Of a stretch of DNA of 64,000 bases, positions 1 to 10,377 are shown one piece after another; position 1 is the first letter of the stretch; every line of letters starts with the position of its first letter. The notes under the pieces were generated by a model, which worked only from the letters and a program-made list of their open reading frames with translations, was not told the DNA's origin and did no database searches. The translations under genes were made by a program, and so were the position numbers. Source of the stretch: Cheiracanthium punctorium (taxonomy: Eukaryota > Arthropoda > Arachnida > Araneae > Cheiracanthiidae); assembly GCA_038373885.1 (NCBI GenBank), contig JAWZYV010012253.1:1-64000 (forward strand). The letters run 5' to 3'.

Positions 1-720
1 TCTTCGTTTCTTCTCGGCCAAGTTCGTTTCTTTCCCGCGTGTAGTAGTTGCTGGCCACCATTTTCTTCTTTCTTGCTTCCTTCCCCCGTCGATCGAATGT
101 TCTCGAAGTTTCCTGGCTGAGATGGCGCGCTCTGATTGGTCCCCGCGGTCGGCGTCTCTTCGAAGCTCCCCACGTGTGGGGCAAAAAAGCGTCATTCGGA
201 GAACAGAGGTAGAGCGTCAAGGACGTATTCTGGTCCGGTGTTTTCTCATCGCGCATTTTAGGGGTCTAGCTCGGCTCATCCATTGGACTTGCAACAAATT
301 CATAATGTAGAGATTAAGCCGGTAGGCCAGAAGGCCTGATAAAATGTTGGATCATCAGATCTGCAGATTTTATTTTAACAATGCCTAAATACCCGTTAAT
401 CGTTTGATGTGGAGAGCGAGCGAACCCCCTTTGATGTAAATTGACGCGCAGCTAGCGCCTTCACCATTTTTTTGGATCAGCGCGTGACCCCTGCCCGGCC
501 ATGATCGAGTCATCTTAGCCACATCGGGAGATGTCTGATGGTCCAGCCGTACGATGTCCTTCAATCTCCAGCAGCTGATTCCCGGTAAGATCGTTGCCTT
601 TTATTTCTGCAAGGATCCGGCCCACCCAGGAAGACGATCCACCTCACTCCTAACCACCATGATCTCCTCACCGAGTGAAGATCCGTTAAAATTTTATTAA
701 CTTTTCATCCTTAAAAGAAG
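1..720 (+). promoter_or_regulatory. CpG-rich block, possible promoter / 5' exon
   Basis: The first ~700 bases are much richer in CpG and GC than the rest of the window (for example positions 120-200 and 480-680). They contain an inverted CCAAT motif (ATTGG, about 136-140), pyrimidine-rich stretches and a CCATTTT motif near 57, all common around housekeeping promoters. No long open frame crosses it. A 62-codon frame from 122 is arginine/serine-rich but has no recognised similarity. The block could be the promoter and 5' exon of the MTRES1-like gene that follows, or the end of another gene running in from the left. This is inference; no start site can be proven here. Confidence 0.35.
554..700 (+). 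CDS. Small 48-codon ORF or first coding exon, unrecognised
   Basis: An ATG at 554 opens a 48-codon frame (begins MSFNLQQLIPG) that stops with TAA at 698-700. It is embedded in the CpG-rich block. After codon 10 the sequence CCCG|GTAAGA (GT at 585-586) is a good splice donor, so the real coding part could be only 554-584 followed by an intron. The frame contains no domain I recognise. The donor leaves phase 1, whereas the first visible MTRES1 exon begins in phase 0, so direct joining to that exon is not supported. It could be a small protein, a first exon of another gene, or chance. Confidence 0.2.
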   Translation: MSFNLQQLIPGKIVAFYFCKDPAHPGRRSTSLLTTMISSPSEDPLKFY

Positions 721-1402
721 AGGGGGGGGGGAATTGAAGACAACTGTAAAATGCTAAATTTTCTTTTTACAACTTTGTGTGCTATTCTGATGTATCACTT
801 CCAGTAACAATGTTAAATTTTTTTTTTTGTTAAAACGATAATAGTGGATGCCATGTTAAATTCTGGTTTGGCCTATGCTAATCTCTGTAATTGTTTGAGT
901 TGTTCTGTACAACAATGTATTTTGCTGCACCCTTTGGTGTAAGAATTGCAAAGTTCCCTTTTTTATTTTTTTTGGTAACTATTTAAACTCACCTGTTGGA
1001 TTGAAAAAGTGGGGTTTCAAGTATCAGTCAAGGATTTTGTCTGGGATTTTCATCAGATGCCTTGTGTAGCTTGGGGAAGGTGGGGACTTGTTTGCCCAAT
1101 TTTTTTTTCTTTTTTTTTTTTGATAGGATAAATTTCTTTTTATGCTGCAGCAGAGCCTTTTAACTTAAGTTTTGGATCCAATCGAGCTACTTTTGTCATG
1201 ACAATTTTAATTAAGCATTTTCTTTTTCATTTTTTTGTTTAATTTACAAGGGCTAATAATGGGAAATTAAAGCACTCTAGTATTTTTGTTTTTTGAGCAT
1301 TACTACCACGCGCTGTAAAACCCCTGCGCTGTGTTTTACTTACTTTTCATTTCTTTTTACTGATGTCGCGAGCCCACCAGTTGTTTACCCCTGTTATTGT
1401 TG

Positions 1403-1408
1403 AATAAA
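1403..1408 (+). promoter_or_regulatory. Candidate poly(A) signal AATAAA
   Basis: AATAAA at 1403-1408 is followed 20-40 bases later by a TG/T-rich stretch (TGTCTCTGTGTTTATTTT), the usual layout of an animal polyadenylation site. It would end a + strand transcript starting in the CpG-rich block. The 700-1400 stretch has T-rich tracts and no coding frame, so it would be 3' UTR. In AT-rich sequence AATAAA is frequent by chance. Confidence 0.35.
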
Positions 1409-1429
1409 ATTTGTATTTTTGGTGATCTA

Positions 1430-2593
1430 ATGCAATGTCTCTGTGTTTATTTTACCACATTTCTGACACACACTTCAGGCAAGGCTGAGATCATTGGGTT
1501 ATTTTCTACACAAACTGTCACAACGCAACGGACAAAATCTTAATTCTGTTTTGGTAGCCTGCTAAATTTGAAAATCTAATTTTTTACCTAACTAAACTAA
1601 ATTTTCACGGCAGTAGTAAGTAGAATACTTCAGTAACACATTTGAACAAACATCACGGGCCCAGAGTTGAGGAGTAAAAATTCAAAAATTCCAGAAATTA
1701 AAAAAAATATAAAGACGACCAGATAGATCGATAAATAAATATTTTTCAGACATTTTATATTAAGCAGTGATAATATTAACTTTTCTGCGGGTTGTAGGAA
1801 CTCGAAAAAATTCAACACTAACACCAGTCCGGCCTGGCAACAACAGATTTATAAATCCCGTACCCGGCCCGGTCCGTGCAGGTCTCTACTTTGAATTGGA
1901 AGGAGGGAGTCTTCGGTGGACATCCGTTCTGATTTTTGATCCTAGTTCTTTTAGAGAAAGTCTAATCAATAATGACATTAAAATTCAATTATAATAGGGC
2001 CATTTTACACCCCCCCAAAAAAAACAGCTTTAAGGGTGCCCTCTACTTACGTACTCATCTCTTTTGACCCCCCACTTTTTTGGTGCAACAGCCGCCTATG
2101 GCCGGGATAATATACAAGTACCAAATTTAATTACTTTTTTTTTTATGTGAGGGAGGCTGTGCCCTCCCCACCTCACAAAAATAACAAATAAAAAAGACAA
2201 AAAATTGAAATATATTTTAGCATTCTGACAAAAGATTACGTAAGCAAAAGTAAAGAACTAGTTTAAATCATAACAAACAATGCTTATCTCATACCTTAAT
2301 TAAAATTGCTAAATTATTGCAATAATAAAATCAAAGGTAAAATCATACAACCCGGTGCGCACCCTATGTAAACATGGGGACGCACCCCATGTAAACATGG
2401 TCAATGCTGGAGCTTGGCAACCGCCAAGCTCCATCGACTGTCGCCAACCATTTTGCACGATCAGCAAAGTATTTTAACACATTAAAATTCTACATATATT
2501 CCACTAACAAAAACATTAAAACAAAATACAACGCCCATATTTAACCAAAAGAACGTCTGCAAATTCAGTAACAGGCAATTTGAAATGAGCAAA
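1430..2593. other. AT-rich stretch without a recognised gene
   Basis: No exon or complete mobile element was recognised. Around 1825-1930 there is a short GC-richer patch, and at 2030-2110 a C-rich/A-rich patch resembling DNA-element termini, but neither could be paired with a second end. Positions 2409-2432 form a perfect 10 bp stem (GGAGCTTGGC / GCCAAGCTCC) with a 4-base loop. A near-duplicate ATGTAAACATGG motif occurs at about 2367 and 2389. Confidence 0.5.
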
Positions 2594-2880
2594 CAGTGGA
2601 CCGTTTTTAACTAATAAAACTACAATGGATTAAGCAACCTAGTTGTACAGCTATGTAAACTAGGCAACCAGTGGACCGGTTTTAACTAAAAAAACCTCAG
2701 TGGATTCAGCAACCTAGTTGTACAGCTATGTAAACTAGGCAACCAGTGGACCGTTTTTAACTAAAAAAATAACAGTGGATTAAGCAACCTAGTTGTGCAG
2801 CTAATGCAAACTGGGCAGACACTGGCCAGTTTTCAACTCAAAAAAAACATCGGTGGATTAAACAACCTAGTTGTACACCT
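2594..2880. repeat. Tandem repeat, four copies of a 75-76 bp unit
   Basis: The unit beginning CAGTGGACCGTTTTTAACTA and continuing through AGCAACCTAGTTGTACAGCT starts at 2594, 2669, 2744 and 2820, giving spacings of 75, 75 and 76. The first three copies are nearly identical and the fourth is more diverged. No open frame runs through it. It is a minisatellite, probably the internal array of a non-autonomous element whose ends were not identified. Confidence 0.85.
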
Positions 2881-4179
2881 CTTATAAAGTCAGTATGATT
2901 AGAATAGCACGTAAATAGCACTTACAAAAACATAAACACATCAAATATCAATTTAATCAATTAAAAACCTTAAATATTGCAAAGATTCGTTAAAAAACAG
3001 CACTTACCTTTATTTATTTTTTTTTAATAACCACTCAGAAATGTCCCCAATAGCCACCAGCTTATAACGTAACACCAGCATGCTTTCTTTTATTTAGCTT
3101 TATTTTCACACCATATTTCTAACAAACACACACAAATTCTTTTCATACATTAACATAACATATTTCATTCCCTTCCATCAATAACATGAAACAATATCAA
3201 ATATCAACTCAAACTGATGATAGATGTATTCTTTATAGTTGCCAGTCACAACTACCACTAGCAGGTAACTTCGCATTGGCGGTGCATTGCCCACCCTGGC
3301 ATCAGATTCACCAATGAATCGTAAACACAAACATTAATATGTCAAAAAGCACTGCATACGGAATATAGTCCAAATCAAAATATCAAATATTATATTAATA
3401 ACGAAATTATTTGTTATCCCTACCCTTAACAAATGAAAACAAACAATGCTTATCACATACCTTGCTAAATTATTGCAATATGGAAATAATAAAATCAAAA
3501 TATCTAAAATTATTTCACTGTATAAAATATTAATAACATAATTATTTGTTGCTTCCACCCTTAACAAATAAACAATCGAGAATGAAAATATTAACCTGAA
3601 ACAAACTATCAAAAGAATGTTTATTCATACAAAACTGTATATAAACAGTCAGTATGAACCTGAACATCCATTTTAAATTTCAAAAATAATTAAATAATAA
3701 AATTTAATCTAACATAAAGCCATTAAAATAAAACCATAAAGCACATTGTCATCACCATTTTCCGGAAACAAACTGTCGAGTTTAGGTTTACCATATCTTA
3801 ACTTCCGATCATCAAACGACGGGGTTACCATAATGGCATCCTTTATTGTGACAAGAAAAAGTTGCCAAATAAAAAGTGTGCCAAAGGAACCATACTATAG
3901 CTGTACCAATACTTGTTATAGTCCTAAGAAAATACCCCTTCCAAAAAAGTCTGGGGGTATTTTTTTTTTTTTTTTCTGAAAAAATGCTAGATCGATCAGT
4001 GATCATGTACATTGCATGTGATTACTTTGTTAGGAATTGGTAGAATAGCAAAGGCTGTCAAATATTTAATGTCGCCTAAGTGTGCAAAATACCAAAATAG
4101 CACCTTAATATTTACTCAGATTTACTGCAGAAATAAATTGCACATAACTAAAAACCTATCTTTTTTTATACAATTACAG
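2881..4179. other. AT-rich sequence with degenerate internal duplications
   Basis: No gene was seen. A segment with TTATTTGTTRYC...CCCTTAACAAAT occurs twice (about 3379-3435 and 3500-3575). A segment around TGCTAAATTATTGCAATA at 3460-3495 also resembles 2300-2335. These look like remnants of an old repeat spanning 2.2-3.6 kb. A T-run lies at 3961-3975. The end of the region is the intron leading into the exon at 4180. Confidence 0.5.
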
Positions 4180-4322
4180 GCAGAAGAAAGTGATAGCGAT
4201 GAAGATGAAGATTTTGAAGAGAATGCTATTGAAGATGACCTTGGTGGAAAAACTATATCACGCCAAGTTACTTCAATGCGTTTGGATGCAGTTTTAAAAG
4301 TTGGTTTAAATTTAACCAAAAA
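4180..4322 (+). CDS. MTRES1: MTRES1-like protein, first visible exon (acidic linker and start of S4-like domain)
   Basis: The exon follows a polypyrimidine tract and TTACAG (acceptor at 4178-4179) and ends before GTTAGT at 4323. It reads in phase 0 from GCA and encodes a strongly acidic segment (EESDSDEDEDFEENAIEDD), then SMRLDAVLKVGLNLTKK. Human MTRES1 (C6orf203), a matrix protein that binds RNA and mitoribosomal complexes and rescues mitochondrial transcription, has the same order: an acidic stretch, then a segment ending in RYDVILKTGLDIGRNK-like sequence that opens its S4-like fold. The exon leaves two bases that join the exon at 11877 in frame. The mitochondrial targeting exon is not visible. 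Recognition is from remembered family similarity, not from a search. Confidence 0.75.
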
Positions 4323-4948
4323 GTTAGTTGCCCTCCTTTTATTTGTTTGAAAATCAAAATATTAGTAATAAAAATTTAACTTGTAAATATTTAACTAGGA
4401 ATAATTCCCTTATACGTCTTCTTCATTAGTTGATTCATACGTGTAACTGAAGACTCAGTGCATTTCTTATATTCAATTGTATACGTTAATAAAATTATAG
4501 AAAGGTAGCTTCATAATCAAATGTATATAAACTATATTTTATAAAATATTAATGAATTGGCACATTTTTGCTTTTAGTGAAAAAAACCAGCCTGGCAAAA
4601 AGATTTTTGCCTATGTTTTTTGCAAAAATAAGGAATTGGGTCTACTTTTGCAAAAAGTTTATATACAGGAGTTGATGCAGGCGAAAATTGGGTCCGTTTT
4701 GCAGCTCCTACACAAAATTACAATCAATTAAAATGGCCCCCTTCACAAAATTGCAATCCATTAAAACGGCCCTTCATTGACATTTTTCTTATCTGTTTCA
4801 CCAATTATTTTAACAAAAAATGTGACTTTTATTAAAAATTGGCATGAAAACTCACAAGAATAAGTGTTGAAGTTCACAAGTTAAGTTTTAAAATTCACAA
4901 AAATGGAACCCTGGAAAAAATTCCTGAATCGACCCCTGATATATCTAA
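4323..4948. other. MTRES1 intron, start: no recognised element
   Basis: AT-rich intronic sequence. A stretch around 4740-4930 contains a near-repeat of CAAAATTRCAATC.ATTAAAA (4725 and 4750). No coding or terminal-repeat signal was recognised. Confidence 0.5.
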
Positions 4949-5702
4949 TCTAATATATAAAATTCTCCTGTCACAGTGTTAGTCACCTAACTCCTCCGAA
5001 ACCACTCGACCAATTTTAATGAAATTTTCTATGTATATTCGTTAGGTCTGAGAATAGGTTTTTAACTATGTCTCATACCCCTAAGTCATAAGGGCGGTCC
5101 ACCCCAAAATGTTTAGCCCTAGAGTGCCATTAATTTCAATCAGGATTTCTGTGTAGACATTAGCGTGTCGAGTCACTTTTCAAATGTGTTTGCCAGATAG
5201 TGTGGAGGGGGGGGGGGCATTAATAAAATGTTGAAAGTCGCACAAGGTTTGCAATTTTTAATAATTAATCGCTAAATGTGGTGCCAAAACGTGACAATTT
5301 ATTATAAATATATTTCGCGTATAGTTAGAAAACGCCTGGCGTATATTGTAAAAGAGTTTTATTAGGCGATTTTAATATAGATTTCTATTCCGAAGAAGTG
5401 CTCTGTGGAACAAGAAAGGAAAACACGGTACACTCGTGGATTATGATGCCCATTCCAAACAGCATTTAAAATGTTTTTGCATTATAGTTGGAATATGCTT
5501 ACAGGAAGAATATGCCTGGCGAAGATTGTAAAACAGTTTCAGTAGGCGATTTTAAGATAGATTTCGATTCCAAAGATGTGTTTTAGGTACAAGAAAGAGT
5601 TGATTCCTATTTTAAAGCACCACTCTCGCCAACCTAATAAATCCCCATACTTTGGCGAGCTTTGCAGTCATGGGTCTCTGGGAGTTATGCACAAGTTTCA
5701 AC

Positions 5703-5869
5703 GGTACTTACGTATTATCCCGGCGGTCTGCCAAGAAAAGCAATTTTTCACCAAGATAAATGCCGGGCACATGAAATTGTTGATGGTTTGGAATACGATT
5801 GGCAACGTATTTAAAATCTATGAAAAAGTAGTTTGGCGGAAGTGACCTCTGGGATAATACGTAAGTACC
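5703..5869. mobile_element. MITE with GGTACTTACG termini and 8 bp TSD (copy 1)
   Basis: Terminal inverted repeats GGTACTTACGTATTATCCCGG at the left and their complement (GGATAATACGTAAGTACC) at the right flank a 167 bp element. The flanks GTTTCAAC (5695-5702) and GTTTCAAA (5870-5877) look like an 8 bp target duplication with one change. It is nested in the Helitron at 4949-6898. A second copy is at 44880-45051. The superfamily is uncertain; an 8 bp duplication is compatible with hAT, P or Merlin. Confidence 0.75.
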
Positions 5870-6452
5870 GTTTCAAAGCACCCAAAAGAACTAGGTGATA
5901 ACTAAAGTAAACAAACTAGTGATAAACGCGCCAGTTAAGGAATTTGAAGACATTTAATTATTAAAACTACATTAATTGGAAATCCAAAATAAATAAAAAT
6001 GTAACGGCATGCTGTACTTACATGTTGTTCCAAATCGCCATTTTAATTCTAAATTACGATTTCTACATAAATGCAAAAAATCGTCATGGTAACTTCATAT
6101 GTTTAATCATCGCCTCCTTGGCGAGAGTCGAGGCGTTAAAGTAGGAAACAATATATAAAACGGTGAAGTATAGTTGTGATATACTTGGCGAAGATTGTAA
6201 AATAGTTTTAGTAGGCGATTTTAAGATAGATTTCGATTCCAAAGATGGGTTTTATGAAATAAGGGAGAAAAATACAGCACAGTCGTGAATAATGATAACA
6301 CTTTCCAACTTAATGGAATAAGGACGAAAAATAGGGACGACGCATAAATTATGATACGATTTTAATATATAGCACTATAGTGCGTATTTAAAATCTGAAA
6401 GTGTTTCAGATTTTCATCCTTTTTTTTAGGGGGGGGCAAAATTTTTTATGGA

Positions 6453-6611
6453 ATGACTATCAATAAGTCTCAAGGCCAAACTATGTCTGTCTGTGGATTA
6501 GATTTGAGCGCACCATGTTTTTCACACGGACAGTTATACGTGGCATGCTCTCGAGTGGGCAAACCATACAGTGGGCATCCAGTTTGTTTGTGTTATCTAA
6601 AGATGGGATAA
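6453..6611 (+). pseudogene. C-terminal remnant of Helitron Rep/Pif1-like helicase
   Basis: An open 52-codon stretch reads [17 protein letters not shown], then [14 protein letters not shown], then a stop. KSQGQT and YVACSRV are the last two conserved helicase motifs (V and VI) of Pif1-family SF1B helicases in eukaryotic Helitrons. Everything upstream (the Rep HUH nuclease and helicase motifs I-IV) is missing or scrambled, so this is a fragment carried by the surrounding Helitron and not a functional gene. Confidence 0.8.
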
Positions 6612-6910
6612 CAAAAAATAATGTATACTCTATTGCGTTAAGGGATTGATATTATTTTTTAGTAAAATTATTGTAATTAGCGATATATATAAATTTAAAG
6701 AATAAATTACAATGAATTAAAAATATAAATGTTTGGTATTGTGTTATTTTTATATTCCAGCATCGTTCACAGCGCTCCATTCCTCTTACACTCATATACC
6801 ACATCCTCACAAACTTACAATAAGTTAGTCATTTCTTTCTACTAAAATAATCCTAGGAATAATTTATATGGCAAAACAACGTTTGCCGGGTCAGCTAGTA
6901 TATATATATA

Positions 6911-7381
6911 TACAGTAACCCCTCGTTATATCGCACATTCAGATATATGGCACTTTTTCTATGTCTCCCAATTTTTTTCTGTACTTTTGCTTTGCTACTT
7001 TACTTGAGAAGCACACAGTACATTTGAAAAACAAACAAACACATAAGTTAGGTACAATTAATTAATTTTTGCTCCTTAATCTTTGTTGAAAAGCAGGATA
7101 TGAGAGAAAAATTAAATCAAATGACTCTGGATCATTTTTTCAGCAGGAAATGAAATATGTATTTGTACATAAAATAAAAAATTAAACTCATATTTTTATA
7201 GTTTAAGAGCGTATCTTTTATTACAGTACATATACTAATTTTAATATATTTTAAAAGCATATGGTCATAATAGTAAAGTTTTATCATATCACCCTCTCCG
7301 CCCGTTATATCACGCCCTTGGATATATTGCACATTTTTCTTGTCTCCCGACAAGCACAATATGTAACAAGGGGTTACTGTA
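6911..7381. mobile_element. Tigger/mariner-like MITE flanked by TA
   Basis: TA|CAGTAACCCCTCGTTATATCGC at the left and ...ATGTAACAAGGGGTTACTG|TA at the right form inverted ends bounded by TA, as expected of Tc1/mariner/pogo elements. Subterminal sequence GATATATNGCAC recurs near both ends (about 6950 and 7320). There is no coding capacity beyond chance frames. It begins 12 bases after the 3' end of the Helitron at 4949-6898. Confidence 0.7.
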
Positions 7382-7774
7382 TATATTTATAAAAGGAGAG
7401 GAACAGCTCTGTGACTATTTGAGGCTTAGTTTAACCCTCCAAGCGGCTGAGACGTAAAATCCCGTTCACTTCATTCCAGTTTTCACTGCAATGCATCTAT
7501 AATTTAAATTATTTATAACACCGAGGTATCATAAAATATATTTCGATATTAAAGATTATAGGTATCTTAGGAGTTAACTTTTTAATAATTACAAATCTTC
7601 CTATCGAAATTTTATTTTTAAAATAATTTTAAAGCTGCATGAAATTTTTACCGTGAAAACAACTTTACGTTATTTGCCCATTTCCAAGACGCTCAGAGGG
7701 TTAAGCAATACTATGTGTAAACATTTTTGTACTTTGATACAAAGCAGTACACATTTCATTATGAAGGCATGAAG

Positions 7775-7885
7775 GCTTTCTTTTTCTTTCTTTCTTTCTT
7801 TTTTTTTTTTTTTTTTTTTTTTTTTTGAGGCGCAGTTTTTTTTTTTTTTTTTTCTAATGTTACCATCTAAAATTGTAGAGCACAG

Positions 7886-7925
<40 letters not shown>
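7775..7925. repeat. Poly-T / CTTT-rich low-complexity block
   Basis: Three long T runs (about 7800-7826, 7838-7852 and 7891-7922), with a CTTT-rich lead-in, are separated by short unique sequence. They resemble retrotransposed A-tails read on the other strand, but no source element was recognised. The long open frame on the - strand here is only poly-lysine from this tract. Confidence 0.8.
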
Positions 7926-7989
7926 GTTGTTAAGAGATTATGCATGTTTTGAAAGTGTTTTAAAGAATCCAAGTGTGATATAGACTTCA

Positions 7990-8290
7990 AAAAATCTGAC
8001 TGTCTCTTTACAAGCTGTAGTAAGCACTATTATAAACTGGGAACCTGTAACAGTTATTGCAATATTTCTCTTAACCGATAATTTTCAGCCCATTTTCTGA
8101 GGTTATTTTCTTGTTTATGAATTTTTTCTGGAAGTTGCATGAGATTAATAGATTTACTATTAGTATAAGCACATCGTGTATTGGTGAAAAAGCATTATTA
8201 TTATTATTTTTATTTATTTATTTATTTATTTAACATCATTGCTTTATTTTTAAAGCTGTTTAAAAGTCTTGTGATGCCTATTGCTTTGTA
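7990..8290. repeat. Dispersed repeat, copy related to 36150-36365
   Basis: Shared blocks with the 36.2 kb region include AAGTTGCATGAGA, GCACAT.GTGTATT and TTTAACATCATTG followed by TTTTTAAAGCTGTT.AAAAGT, in the same order. The start (CTCTTTACAAGCTGT) recurs near 43068. A (TTTA)n microsatellite sits inside at about 8207-8233. The repeat class is unknown and there are no terminal repeats or coding remnants. Confidence 0.55.
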
Positions 8291-8429
8291 AAATCAACAG
8301 TTATAAGCTTGCAGCTTGATTTGTGATTAAATTTTAAAAAAAGCCTTCATTTTAAGTTTATTTCATCTTTGCTTTTCTTATACTTAACTTCTAGCTAATG
8401 ATAATAGTTTTTGGTGCTTATGTGAGTTT

Positions 8430-8510
8430 TTTCAGGCAAGTTCTAGATTAGACAAAATTAGAAAATGTGTAACCTATGGAGAGTATGGGGCCAAAATGTG
8501 CTTTGAGGTA
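8430..8510. repeat. Dispersed repeat, related to 12850-12925
   Basis: AAGTTCTAGATTAGAcaAaATTAGAAAATG with following GTAACCTA.GG and CCAAAATGT recurs at about 12855-12925. The surrounding 8291-9044 sequence is otherwise AT-rich without recognised content. Confidence 0.5.
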
Positions 8511-9044
8511 CCAGATAAATTTTATGTAATTTCACAGGTGGCAATTCTCTTTCAAAAAATCATATTTTCAAAATCATTCCATTTCATATTACGCAAAATA
8601 TCTGGCCACTTAAACATACTATCAGTTTCTGTTATTTCTCTGAGAATCAGGTGCATTGCAAATTGCAAATACCACAAATGAAAAGAAATAAAATTGATCA
8701 TGAATGATTTATGTTAATTTTATATACACTATAAGTTACTCTTTCTTTTTTAACCCATAACCCTTTTCCAGTTGTATTAAATTTATACATACATACCATG
8801 CTGGATAAAATTAATTTTCATTACTTGAGTAGCAATAATCTGCAAAATTATAAAGGATAAACAAAATTTATACTAGATTTTGTTATTTCTAATTCCCCCT
8901 ACCCCTTGGGACCCTTAGGTAATTAATGAATGGCTCTTAATTAATACTATTTATAAAATGAAACGTGTAAACAAGACAAATTTCAAAATTCAATCGAATC
9001 GAATCAAAAAATCGAATATTAATAAAAAGGTAAAATTAGGACAT

Positions 9045-9090
9045 GATTTTTCAACAAGACAAGAAGTAACACTTTTCTTGTTGAAAAATC
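9045..9090. repeat. Perfect 15 bp inverted repeat (hairpin)
   Basis: GATTTTTCAACAAGA (9045-9059) is followed by its exact complement TCTTGTTGAAAAATC (9076-9090) with a 16-base spacer. This may be the remnant of a foldback element or a transcribed hairpin. No target duplication was seen. Confidence 0.6.
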
Positions 9091-9326
9091 TAATTTTTTA
9101 GTTGAGATTATTTCTTTTGCAATCTTCATGTGTGAGAGATGCTTTCTTAGTGCAGAACATAAATGAATAAGAATTATCATTGTTTTCCTATGTCCACAGT
9201 TGGGACTGCAGAAAAATTGCTCATAAGTAAAAAATGCATCTAAAAGAGAGTATGTATAAGTGAGATTACTGTACTTGACTTCTTAAGTTTTGTTTGTGCT
9301 GTACTCCTTTGAAAAAGAGTCATTAA

Positions 9327-9543
9327 CACTAGTAGTGTTAATGGGGTTGGGGTCATTTCGACCCCTTTTCCCAACATTTCATGCTTTATTTCCATAAACA
9401 GTTTAACACCGCAGCTCATTTTTCTACTTTTCCTAAAATTCTTCCAATTGTGTTGTGACAAATTTTTACATTTCTATTTTAATTAATAAAATAAATAATT
9501 ATAGAAATACCTAAAACAACCTTCCCCTCCGGCCATTCTAGTG
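9327..9543. mobile_element. piggyBac-like MITE flanked by TTAA
   Basis: TTAA (9323-9326) precedes CACTAGTAGTG and TTAA (9544-9547) follows GGCCATTCTAGTG. The 217 bp element therefore has CACTAG...CTAGTG ends with a TTAA duplication on both sides, the signature of piggyBac-type elements. An inner inverted repeat (GGGGTCATTTCGACCCC) follows the left end. There is no coding capacity. Confidence 0.6.
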
Positions 9544-9547
9544 TTAA

Positions 9548-10377
9548 TCACGTATGAAACAGTCATCGGCCATATAGTTAGTGTTTATTATTTTTTTGCT
9601 CAATTTTCTTTAATATTGTACTAATCAGTATTCATTGTATTACTAAAACTATACTTCGCTCGCACTTAACCTGATAGCATTGGGAAAGCTACAGCGGCCG
9701 ATTTACAGCTCGTATATCGGCCGTAACGCATGTATCACTCCGAGTTTTCTCTCTTACTTTGTTTGCGTACCACAGCTGGCTGTTACTCCATTACTTGACG
9801 CAGAACAGCTCCCTTACACTATAGGGGGCCTCCTCCGCTCTCGCGACCTTCTTTCTCCCCTACTCGCGGCAATTCGTTGGGCTGTGATCTAATAAGTGCA
9901 CTATTAGCGGTACCGTACAAAACTTTCAAAGATTTAAAACTAATAAATTTAAACTTTAAATACGCCATTACTTACCTATTTTTACGATATTTGAATGTGC
10001 GGAAGATTATTTTAAAAGTATGTTGCTTCCACAAGTTTGGCATTCCATGTATATTCAGGTTTTTGTGCTATATTTTACGCTGAACGTAAATTTCGATAGT
10101 ATAGCTAAATTTTCATTTAACTGAAGTTCTTCCATTGATGTTCCAGTTCACGTTAATTAACACGTTATTCTTTACAAACATTTTACAAATCGGAAATCAG
10201 GTTCTTTGACATTCACAGACCATTAAGCCCAAGAAAATTACTTCTTAAAAGCTATCCAAAAACTGACAGCTAAAAGAAATTCTAAACTCAAAAGTACGCA
10301 AGAATGTACATAAAAAGGAAACTTTCTTTTTCAAACAGTATGTATGTATGTACAGTATATGCGTGCAAAAACCTGCC
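9548..10377. other. Intronic stretch with a GC-richer patch at 9650-9900
   Basis: The patch at 9650-9900 is clearly GC-richer than its surroundings and includes a short inverted repeat (CGGCCGATTTAC...ATATCGGCCG). It has no recognised gene. It could belong to the same transposon as the DDE transposase at 10378-11145, but no matching terminal repeat was found on the other side. Confidence 0.4.

Larger units (their letters stand above)
4949..6898 (+). mobile_element. Helitron (rolling-circle transposon), internally deleted
   Basis: The left end A|TCTAATATATAAAATTCTC followed by CTGTCACAGTG...CTCCTCCGAAACCACTCGACC is the typical 5' end of arthropod Helitrons. The right end is GCCGGGTCAG CTAG followed by T (CTAG at 6895-6898), giving the canonical TC...CTAG inserted between A and T with no target duplication. 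Length is 1.95 kb versus more than 5 kb for an intact element. Near the 3' end a 52-codon remnant of the Rep/helicase protein survives. A 167 bp MITE is inserted at 5703-5869. Two partial internal duplications are visible (GGCGATTTTAA.ATAGATTTC.ATTCC at about 5367, 5545 and 6220). The element lies in an MTRES1 intron. Confidence 0.8.

Noticed and set aside
122..310. Arginine-rich frame as a mitochondrial presequence for MTRES1
   Set aside because: No donor in the right phase to join the exon at 4180 and no recognised similarity; too speculative.
2594..2880. CRISPR-like array
   Set aside because: The 75 bp units are contiguous tandem repeats without unique spacers, in an animal genome.
7670..7990. 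Lysine-rich minus-strand frame of 106 codons
   Set aside because: Translation of poly-T tracts.
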